DNA of 15,268 nt, taken from NCBI GenBank assembly GCA_021844275.1, contig JAKBTR010000027.1:1-15268 (forward strand). Direction: 5' to 3'. The notes beneath the pieces were generated by a model. The model was given only the letters and a program-made list of their open reading frames with translations. It ran no database searches and had not been told where the DNA came from. Positions 1-4,668 of this stretch are shown here, in pieces (position 1 is the first letter of the stretch; the number at the start of each line of letters is the position of its first letter). The stretch comes from Nitrospirota bacterium (GTDB lineage Bacteria > Nitrospirota_A > Leptospirillia > Leptospirillales > Leptospirillaceae). Made by a program: the position numbers and the translations under genes.

Positions 1-276
1 GACAAAGCCATAGCCGTCGGGGTGGGACAAAAACATTCCTTCCCGAAAATGAAGTTTGTCCGGAAGTCCTGCATATCCGCCCTTCAGCAAAATGACCTGT
101 TTTTCCGCCACAAGACGGTCGAGCGCTCTGGATACGTCACTTCTTTCCTTCTTCTTTCTCAGAACGGCTTCGACGAGCCTGTCGCTCCGGACAGGCTTCT
201 GGGCTTCTTCCCGCAAGAAGGCCAGGATTCTCTCTTCGGGAGTCAACGGATGCTCGTCTGACTTGTCTTTTGTCAC
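1..276 (-). CDS. rnr: Ribonuclease R, N-terminal part (partial, runs off left edge)
   Basis: The frame is open from a GTG at 276 to the window edge and gives 92 residues. RNase R is a processive 3'-5' exoribonuclease that degrades structured RNA. Residues about 12-70 look like the winged-helix domain at the N-terminus of RNase R (helices around LTPEERILAFL and RSDRLVEAVL, then a basic turn and DVSRALDRLV). The stretch GYAGLPDKL followed by HPDGYGFV corresponds to the E. coli RNase R segment with YALPEKL and HRDGFGFL, the entry to the first cold-shock/OB domain. The GTG start is preceded by GGAGG at a short 4-base spacing. The catalytic RNB domain and S1 domain would lie outside the window. 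The gene is divergent from the secreted-protein gene at 1048. An RNase II/R paralogue other than rnr cannot be excluded from this fragment. Confidence 0.82.
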   Translation of the reverse strand, partial: MTKDKSDEHPLTPEERILAFLREEAQKPVRSDRLVEAVLRKKKERSDVSRALDRLVAEKQVILLKGGYAGLPDKLHFREGMFLSHPDGYGFV

Positions 277-505
277 AATTCCTCCGGTTTCCGCTCTTCA
301 GTTCAGGTGCTTCTATTTTGTGCTTCCTGTCACACGGCCTGTTTTTTGACCGGAGGAGAATGCCATACCGAATCCCCAAAAAATCAGCACTCCTGCCTGG
401 AATCCTTACTTCCGCTATCCTAGCATGAATTTCCCGAACAATGCGTTCCTGTTCCCGGGCCGGGCGAGAGCATCTCCTCCCTCTGTTGCATTCCGTTTAT
501 TTCTT

Positions 506-511
506 ATTTTA
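506..511 (-). promoter_or_regulatory. Possible -10 box (TAAAAT) reading toward rnr
   Basis: On the minus strand the bases read TAAAAT, five of six matches to the sigma-70 -10 consensus. They lie in the AT-rich block about 230 bases upstream of the rnr start. No good -35 hexamer sits at 16-18 bases, so this is a weak call. Confidence 0.25.
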
Positions 512-519
512 GAATGCAT

Positions 520-548
520 TTGCGAAAAATACATTTTTCGAGTAGGAT
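520..548 (+). promoter_or_regulatory. Candidate sigma-70-like promoter with embedded palindrome
   Basis: TTGCGA at 520-525 and TAGGAT at 543-548 are separated by exactly 17 bases. Each matches four of six consensus positions. An AT-rich stretch with a TTTATTTCTTATTTTAG run lies just upstream and could act as an UP-like element. The spacer is filled by a perfect palindrome (523-540). Transcription would run toward the gene at 1048 with a leader of nearly 500 bases, or would make a separate RNA. Confidence 0.4.
523..540. repeat. 18-bp AT-rich palindrome (8-bp arms, 2-base centre)
   Basis: CGAAAAAT and ATTTTTCG are perfect inverted complements around the centre AC. The site overlaps the end of the candidate -35 box and fills the spacer up to two bases before the candidate -10 box, a typical operator position for a dimeric repressor. 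The regulator is unknown. Confidence 0.5.
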
Positions 549-567
549 TCCGACGATCATTGCGCTT

Positions 568-584
568 GGTTATGGTCAATAACC
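568..584. repeat. Short inverted repeat GGTTAT-N5-ATAACC
   Basis: Six-base perfect arms at 568-573 and 579-584 flank the loop GGTCA. It lies just downstream of the candidate start of transcription for the promoter at 520-548, so it would be a hairpin at the 5' end of that transcript, or a second protein-binding site. Confidence 0.35.
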
Positions 585-766
585 CGGACACAAAAGGGGC
601 TGAAGCTAAAAAGGCGGCATTTCAGGTCATTCCGCCGAAAATGAAAGAGAATGAAAGACTCCTCCCTGTCTCCCTTTCCCGAAGGCGTGACGAAACAGCA
701 GATGAAAGATGTCTGCTTTCTCCCGCCAAGGGGTGTGTACCGACAAAAGCAAACTCCATCCGGTGG

Positions 767-779
767 GCCTGACTCAGGC
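767..779. repeat. Perfect palindrome GCCTGA-C-TCAGGC
   Basis: Six-base arms with a single central base, GCCTGA at 767-772 and TCAGGC at 774-779. The arm spacing is too tight for an RNA hairpin, so a DNA-binding protein site is more likely than an RNA structure. The word CCTGAC occurs again near 810 and 923 in the same gap. Confidence 0.35.
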
Positions 780-810
780 AATCCAACCGAACGACAATCC
801 TGTCTTTACC

Positions 811-854
811 TGACATATTTTCGGTTGCCAACGTCTTTCCGGGCAACCATGTCA
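811..854 (+). other. Two-tier hairpin in the leader region
   Basis: TGACAT at 811-816 pairs with ATGTCA at 849-854, and GGTTGCC at 823-829 pairs with GGCAACC at 842-848. The two right-hand arms abut directly, while the left-hand arms are split by a six-base bulge (ATTTTC). The terminal loop is 12 bases. All 13 pairs are Watson-Crick. It has no T-run after it, so it is not a standard terminator. It could be part of a structured leader or a small RNA. Confidence 0.45.
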
Positions 855-1047
855 TCCGTTCCTGCTCCAACAGAAGAAAATGCGTTCCATATCGATTTTT
901 TGCAGGTCAACAGCCAAGGGAACCTGACAAAAGGCGTCCGCTTCGGGGACAGAACCTTCCGATGTTCTCCGGCAGACGTATCTCAACTCCATCCAATCCC
1001 GGGCACTTACTTACACAAGCGGACACACATCTCATCAGGAGGAACTC

Positions 1048-1530
1048 ATGTCCCGTAACCTCTTTCGTTCTTTCTCCCGTCTGGCTGTTTCGTTTTTAGC
1101 CGTTCTGGGATCTCTTGCCCTTCTTGTCTCTCCGGAAGTCGTCATGGCGGATAACGCTGCTCCGGCAGCGGCTCCCCAGACGACCGCCCCGGCAGCACCT
1201 GCTGCTCCGGCGAAGAAACCGGTCGCCATGAAAAAGAAAACGGCTGTCAAGAAAAAACATGCCAAGAAGGCGTCTTACAAGGGACCGTCCTTTGAAGGCA
1301 GAGTCGTGGCCACTGACCTTTCCTCCTCTCCGGCCACTCTCGTCGTGTCCAGGAGTCTTGGCAAGAAAAAGGGAACGGTCGTGTTTGGCGGAGACCTGAC
1401 ATCCCGTACGGTCATCATGAAAGGCCACAAACGCGTCAAGGCTTCCGCGATCAAACGCGGACAGCGGGTCGTTGTTCATTATCGAAAAGCCATGGGATCC
1501 CTGGCGATCACTTCCGTCTGGATCCGGTAG
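1048..1530 (+). CDS. Small secreted Ala/Pro- and Lys-rich protein of unknown function
   Basis: The product is 160 residues with a strong ribosome binding site (AGGAGG at 1037-1042, five bases before ATG). Residues 1-34 form a signal peptide with a basic start, a hydrophobic core (about 12-28) and a likely cleavage after VMA34. Residues 36-56 are a low-complexity Ala/Pro linker and 57-78 a strongly basic Lys-rich stretch. Residues about 80-160 look like a compact beta-rich domain: FEGRVVATD, then TLVVSRS, VVFGGDL, IKRGQRVVVHY and LAITSVWI. This pattern resembles small OB-like periplasmic domains of the DUF5666 kind, but I do not recognise the family firmly. The basic tail could bind anionic polymers; that is inference. 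It precedes the Pal-like gene by 135 bases and may be co-expressed with it. Confidence 0.8.
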   Translation: MSRNLFRSFSRLAVSFLAVLGSLALLVSPEVVMADNAAPAAAPQTTAPAAPAAPAKKPVAMKKKTAVKKKHAKKASYKGPSFEGRVVATDLSSSPATLVVSRSLGKKKGTVVFGGDLTSRTVIMKGHKRVKASAIKRGQRVVVHYRKAMGSLAITSVWIR

Positions 1531-1571
1531 GCCTATCGACCGTAAGACGCCCCGGAATCCGGAGACAATGT

Positions 1572-1585
1572 GTTTCCGGAGAAAC
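1572..1585 (+). other. Small hairpin GTTTC-CGGA-GAAAC
   Basis: Five-base perfect arms (1572-1576 and 1581-1585) flank a four-base loop, about 40 bases after the stop of the secreted-protein gene. No T-run follows, so termination here would be weak at best. It may act as a 3'-end or intercistronic RNA stabiliser. Confidence 0.3.
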
Positions 1586-1609
1586 GACAGACATCATTTA
1601 TAGAGAGAC

Positions 1610-1632
1610 ATTTCCGGTCTTAGTCCGGAAAT
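1610..1632 (+). other. Intercistronic hairpin ATTTCCGG-N7-CCGGAAAT
   Basis: Eight-base perfect arms at 1610-1617 and 1625-1632 flank a seven-base loop, 33 bases before the ATG of the Pal-like gene. No T-run follows the stem, which argues against a classical terminator. It could be a processing or stabilising hairpin between the two genes, or a protein-binding inverted repeat upstream of the lipoprotein gene. Confidence 0.45.
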
Positions 1633-1665
1633 ATTGACCCATTCATTCAATTTAAGGAGTTATCG

Positions 1666-2205
1666 ATGCGCTTCAACAAAACCCTCATGGGCCTGTCCAT
1701 TCTTTTCGCCGGAATTCTCGTCACCGGAGGCTGCGCTTCCACAAACGGTGCCGGTGCCGGCACCCAGTCCAACACGACCGAATCGACTCCGGCCCCGGCT
1801 CCTGCTCCGGCCCCGGAAGCATCGAATGCGTCTTCCACCCAGTCGGACATTGAATCCTCTCTTTCGCGGGATATTACCTACGGGTTTGACAAATCCGTCC
1901 TGACCAGCGAAGACCGCCGGATTTTGAAGAAAGACGCCGCTATTCTGAATGCCAATCCAACCGTTCATGTCGTGATCGCTGGACATGCCGACGAACGGGG
2001 AACCGATACCTACAACATCGTTCTTGGCCAGAAGAGAGCCAAGGCGGCGATGATGTATCTGGTCAACCTCGGAATCAAGAAAAACCGCATCAAGATTGTT
2101 TCCTACGGAAAAAGAACCATTCCGGGGTATGACCTTTGCTCCGATCACAACGAACAGTGCTGGAGCAAGAACCGGATCGCCCACCTGATGAAGATCACGA
2201 TGTAA
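1666..2205 (+). CDS. Pal-like peptidoglycan-associated lipoprotein (OmpA domain)
   Basis: The 179-residue product begins with a lipoprotein signal (hydrophobic residues 6-20, then TGGC with Cys23 as the likely lipidated residue). A Ser/Thr/Pro/Ala linker (24-60) includes an AP repeat at 42-49. The OmpA/Pal domain spans about 67-179: ITYGFDKSVL at 70-79, AGHADERGTDTYN at 105-117, LGQKRA at 120-125 and the end motif SKNR at 167-170. In this family the conserved Asp and Arg bind the diaminopimelate of peptidoglycan, tethering the outer membrane. AAGGAG lies at 1654-1659, seven bases from ATG. Cys158 and Cys165 may form a disulfide just before the end motif. No tolB, tolA or ybgF lies next to it, so I avoid naming it pal, although the length and architecture are close to genuine Pal. 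A perfect terminator follows. Confidence 0.88.
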   Translation: MRFNKTLMGLSILFAGILVTGGCASTNGAGAGTQSNTTESTPAPAPAPAPEASNASSTQSDIESSLSRDITYGFDKSVLTSEDRRILKKDAAILNANPTVHVVIAGHADERGTDTYNIVLGQKRAKAAMMYLVNLGIKKNRIKIVSYGKRTIPGYDLCSDHNEQCWSKNRIAHLMKITM

Positions 2206-2225
2206 TTCTGTCGGATCCTGTCTGT

Positions 2226-2253
2226 AAAAAAGGGGGCGATCGCCCCCTTTTTT
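2226..2253 (+). terminator. Rho-independent terminator after the Pal-like gene
   Basis: A perfect 16-base palindrome (GGGGGCGA/TCGCCCCC, 2232-2247) is followed by six T and preceded by six A. The RNA would form a six-pair all-GC stem with a GATC loop plus a U-tract. Because of the flanking A- and T-runs it should work in both directions. Confidence 0.93.
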
Positions 2254-2288
2254 ATTGGGAGAATTTCTGTTTTCCGACTTGAGTCGAC

Positions 2289-2303
2289 TGCCATTTTATG
2301 GCA
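2289..2303. repeat. Inverted repeat TGCCAT-TTT-ATGGCA
   Basis: Six-base perfect arms with a three-base loop lie 36 bases after the terminator. It may be an operator half-site pair or an RNA hairpin. It lacks a T-run and is not a terminator. Confidence 0.35.
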
Positions 2304-2355
2304 TCGTTAAGCACCAATTGTTGCTCCTTGATGAGGGGGAAAACGATATTGGAAA

Positions 2356-2376
2356 GAATCTTCCCGGGAAAGATTC
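2356..2376. repeat. 21-base inverted repeat GAATCTT-N7-AAGATTC
   Basis: Seven-base perfect arms at 2356-2362 and 2370-2376 enclose CCCGGGA, whose first six bases are themselves palindromic. As DNA this is nearly one continuous palindrome with a single extra base. It lies about 185 bases upstream of the second lipoprotein gene, consistent with an operator or a leader hairpin. Confidence 0.4.
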
Positions 2377-2559
2377 CGGGGGGATCCCTTTTCAACCTCC
2401 TTCTCCCCTTCTCAGTCGGCGGAAACGAGAATCTGGTTCCCCGGAAAAGGGGCGATGTTTTGAAAGAAAGCACCTGGCGTGTTGTTTCCGGAGCAATGCG
2501 CGCCGCTCCATCACCCGAGACAGGCCTCTTCCAATAACCCCATTCTCAAAGGAAGACTG

Positions 2560-3258
2560 ATGCCCATTGCCAATTTCAACCCCCTCTTCTCCCGACGGAC
2601 CCTCCTGTCCGTTCTTTTTTTTCTGACACTTTCCGGATGTGCACACCAAAACGGACAAAAATCCCTGGCTCCGGGCCCCGATGATTCGAACCGGTTGCCG
2701 GGCATCATTGTGAGTGGACACTCCAGGTCCTTTCATCCCCAACAAAAAGTCGAGTCGTCACCGCAGATTTATTCCTCCCCACCGAAAACTGCGCCTGTGC
2801 AGGTGGCAAAAACGACTCGCCCCGTCGCAAAGCTGACCCGTTCCACTCCGGCGAAGAAGCTTCCCTTGCAGAAGGATATCTATTTTTCTTTTAATTCGAA
2901 AAAGATTTCCTATGCCAATCTCTCTGTCCTTCACGCCTACTCCAGGCTTCTGCGGAAAAATCCCCGCCTGGCCCTTCGTCTCTACGGACACACCGATCCG
3001 GTCGGAAGCAGCAGGTTCAACCATAAACTGGGGCTGGAGCGGGCATTGGCTGCCCGAAGAGTACTTCTCGCCACAGGTGTTCCGGCCAAACGTATTTTTG
3101 TTTTTTCGGAAGGGAAAAAGATGTCCCGGGAATTTCCCGAATGTAAAAAACCCAATCCGGTTTGCTACGCCCGGGACAGGGCCGTGCGGATTAAAGTGGT
3201 AAAGATGAAAATCCTTTCCGGTATTTCAAAAAACCATAAACCAAAAAAAAGGACGTGA
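2560..3258 (+). CDS. OmpA/Pal-family lipoprotein, second copy
   Basis: The start chosen is ATG at 2560, with AAAGGA at 2548-2553 and a textbook lipobox (LSGC, Cys27) after a hydrophobic stretch (14-25). An upstream in-frame start at 2479 would place 27 odd residues before the signal peptide and is rejected. The product is 232 residues. A Pro/Ser/Lys-rich linker (about 30-103) leads into an OmpA-like domain (104-214): IYFSFNSKKIS at 107-117, YGHTDPVGSSRFN at 142-154 and LGLERA at 157-162. The usual NRR end motif is changed to RDRAVRI (205-211). Cys195 and Cys202 match the Cys pair of the 1666 gene in spacing and position. It probably binds peptidoglycan from the outer membrane. The tail (215-232) is basic and its coding end overlaps the convergent DUF2062 gene by 68 bases. 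Confidence 0.85.
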   Translation: MPIANFNPLFSRRTLLSVLFFLTLSGCAHQNGQKSLAPGPDDSNRLPGIIVSGHSRSFHPQQKVESSPQIYSSPPKTAPVQVAKTTRPVAKLTRSTPAKKLPLQKDIYFSFNSKKISYANLSVLHAYSRLLRKNPRLALRLYGHTDPVGSSRFNHKLGLERALAARRVLLATGVPAKRIFVFSEGKKMSREFPECKKPNPVCYARDRAVRIKVVKMKILSGISKNHKPKKRT

Positions 3259-3676
3259 CAAACACGGCGCAGGAAAAAACAACGCTCCCGACAATAAAAG
3301 GCCAGAGAACCAGTTTGATTTGGGCAATCACTGTTTTGTAGGGCATTCGGGAAAGGGCGGAAAGAGAAGGAAAGTTCAGTTTTTTTTCCAGCAGTATCCC
3401 TCCGAGCTTGATCTCGAGGACATAGGACGGCAGGAACACCGGAATAAATGTCCAGGGGTTGTTGATCCATGTGCCGAGTATGGCCAGGGGAACAGAAACC
3501 CTGAACAGATACCCCAGACCCATCACAAGCAGCGTATGAAAACCAAATGGGGGAAGGAAGGCTGCAGAAAATCCCAGCGCCATTGCCAGGGAAACCTTGA
3601 CCGGATCGGGGTCGTTCCGGACAAGCTTGAAAAGTTTTTCTTTCCAACGGCCGTATCGATTATCGGGTGTGGTCAA
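3191..3676 (-). CDS. DUF2062 family inner-membrane protein
   Basis: The product is 161 residues from a TTG start at 3676, with AAGGA about eight bases upstream on the coding strand. It overlaps the end of thiL by 17 bases in another frame, suggesting translational coupling. The DUF2062 hallmarks are present: a PVKVSLAMALGFSAAFLPP segment (25-43), FGFHTLL (44-50), and the family signature GTWINNPWTFIP (68-79). Hydrophobic segments lie at about 28-57, 59-88 and 122-148, so three or more membrane passes are likely. The molecular role of DUF2062 is not established. It is the last gene of the minus-strand run, and its 3' end overlaps the end of the convergent lipoprotein gene. No terminator is visible after it. 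Confidence 0.85.
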   Translation of the reverse strand: MTTPDNRYGRWKEKLFKLVRNDPDPVKVSLAMALGFSAAFLPPFGFHTLLVMGLGYLFRVSVPLAILGTWINNPWTFIPVFLPSYVLEIKLGGILLEKKLNFPSLSALSRMPYKTVIAQIKLVLWPFIVGSVVFSCAVFVTSFFLVYGFLKYRKGFSSLPL

Positions 3677-4667
3677 ATCCCGTCCTTTCCAGACGTACTT
3701 GTCGCCGGTTTTTCCCCGTCATCGTGACGGAAGGCGTTTGATCTCCTGCATGTCGCACGACAACTTCACCCAGCGGGATCAGTTTTTCAGGCTCTCCCCG
3801 TATCTGTTCCTGAATGCGGGAAATCGCATCCCCTCCCACTCCCGGGCGAACGGCAAAGAGAATGTCGTAGTCCTCCCCCCCATCCCAGGCCATCCCGAAC
3901 GGGTCCTGCCCCAGGAGGGACGAAGGACGCTGCAAATGATCGAGCCAGTTTTCCGGAGGATCCAGACGGACCGAAACACCGGACTGGTCCGCCATGGCAA
4001 AGATGGCCTGTCCGAGTCCGTCAGACGTATCCATCGTCGCCACGACCTGGTCTTCCGCATTGACAAGCTCCGAAAACCAGGGGTACGTCCGGGGACGACA
4101 AAAGGCGGACACGGATTCTGCCATGGCCTGGTGATCGGAAAGACCTGAAAGAAGAGCAGAATATCCGGCTTTTGCCAATCCCGGCCTGCCGAGCAGGTAG
4201 AGCATATCGCCCGGAAGAAGACCGTCCCTCCCCGGAAATCGGCCCGCGGGAGACCGGGCCAAAAGAGACAGGACCGCGTCGAATCCCCCCGTCGCCCGTG
4301 AAATATCCCCGCCCACCACCGGACAATCAAAGCGACGGCAGGCGTCTGCCAGCCCTTCGTAAAAAGAGAAAATTCGCTCTTCCGGAAAGTTCTTCGGAAT
4401 CCCCAACGCCACCAGGGCGGAAACAGGGGTCCCTCCCTTGACATAAACATCGCTCAGATTGACGACGAGAAGCCTGGAGCCAACCTCCCGGGGGGTCATC
4501 CAGTCCCAGCGAAAATGGACGCCTTCCCTTTGGCTGTCGGTCGTCCAGAGGAGATTGTCTGTCGCCGGAGAGACAAGACAGGCGACATCATCACCGATCC
4601 CCCGAAGAACCCGGGGCGGCATTGGGCCCAGAATCCCCGAAAATTTTTTGATCCAGTCAGACTCCAT
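3660..4667 (-). CDS. thiL: Thiamine-monophosphate kinase
   Basis: ThiL phosphorylates thiamine monophosphate to thiamine pyrophosphate with ATP, the last step of thiamine cofactor synthesis in the cytosol. The chosen ATG at 4667 gives 335 residues, close to the family's usual size, and leaves one base between the lon stop and this start. An upstream in-frame start would add 39 unrelated residues inside lon. Family motifs in order: GIGDDVA (23-29), TTDSQREGVHF (42-52), NLSDVYVKGGTP (70-81), VGGDISR (118-124), MDTSDGL (212-218) and GGEDYDILF (263-271). The Asp-rich loops bind magnesium and nucleotide in the PurM/ThiL fold. No clear ribosome binding site precedes the ATG, so coupling to lon translation is likely. 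Confidence 0.93.
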   Translation of the reverse strand: MESDWIKKFSGILGPMPPRVLRGIGDDVACLVSPATDNLLWTTDSQREGVHFRWDWMTPREVGSRLLVVNLSDVYVKGGTPVSALVALGIPKNFPEERIFSFYEGLADACRRFDCPVVGGDISRATGGFDAVLSLLARSPAGRFPGRDGLLPGDMLYLLGRPGLAKAGYSALLSGLSDHQAMAESVSAFCRPRTYPWFSELVNAEDQVVATMDTSDGLGQAIFAMADQSGVSVRLDPPENWLDHLQRPSSLLGQDPFGMAWDGGEDYDILFAVRPGVGGDAISRIQEQIRGEPEKLIPLGEVVVRHAGDQTPSVTMTGKNRRQVRLERTGFDHTR

Positions 4668-4668
4668 G

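Larger units (their letters stand above)
277..1047. other. Long gene-free, structure-rich intergenic region
   Basis: Between the divergent rnr start and the secreted-protein start I see no frame with a credible protein. The longest ones lack a ribosome binding site and have low-complexity, shadow-like composition. The stretch contains an AT-rich block (about 485-540), an 18-bp palindrome (523-540), a GGTTAT/ATAACC hairpin (568-584), a GGCGG/CCGCC inverted repeat near 612-635, a GCCTGA-C-TCAGGC palindrome (767-779) and a two-tier hairpin (811-854). It could be a divergent control region, a long structured leader of the 1048 gene, or house a small RNA. No GC-rich hairpin followed by a T-run was found that would end a small RNA. 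Confidence 0.6.
2254..2559. other. Gene-free gap between the two lipoprotein genes
   Basis: About 305 bases after the terminator hold no credible gene. A frame that reads up to the next gene starts inside the terminator and has no family features. The gap contains a TGCCAT-TTT-ATGGCA hairpin (2289-2303), a longer palindrome (2356-2376) and a CCCC/GGGG pair near 2437-2450. A promoter for the next gene is expected here, but no clear -35/-10 pair stands out. Confidence 0.55.

Noticed and set aside
610..640. GGCGG/CCGCC inverted repeat as a riboswitch or terminator
   Set aside because: The stem has only five pairs plus a mismatch and no T-run. It fits no riboswitch consensus that I know.
425..772. 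115-residue plus-strand frame in the long intergenic region
   Set aside because: No ribosome binding site, no recognisable domain, and it runs through the candidate promoter and palindromes. Composition looks like translated non-coding DNA.
885..905. Run of T at about 892-901 as a terminator
   Set aside because: No GC-rich hairpin lies directly upstream; only a weak AAAAT/ATTTT pairing is possible.
651..1058. 135-residue frame that ends just inside the secreted-protein gene
   Set aside because: No Shine-Dalgarno at its start and no family features. It spans the two-tier hairpin and overlaps the well-supported start at 1048.
1136..1280. Ala/Pro and Lys runs as a tandem DNA repeat
   Set aside because: The codons vary too much for a true DNA repeat; this is protein-level low complexity.
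1597..1604. TTTATAGA as a -10 box for the Pal-like gene
   Set aside because: No -35 element lies at 16-18 bases and no extended TGn precedes it. It was not strong enough to list.
2479..2559. Upstream in-frame start for the second lipoprotein
   Set aside because: It would put 27 polar residues in front of a complete lipoprotein signal peptide. The ATG at 2560 has a good ribosome binding site.
2255..2560. 101-residue frame ending at TGATG with the second lipoprotein gene
   Set aside because: The stop-start overlap looked like coupling, but the frame starts with TTG inside the terminator T-run and has no family pattern or ribosome binding site.
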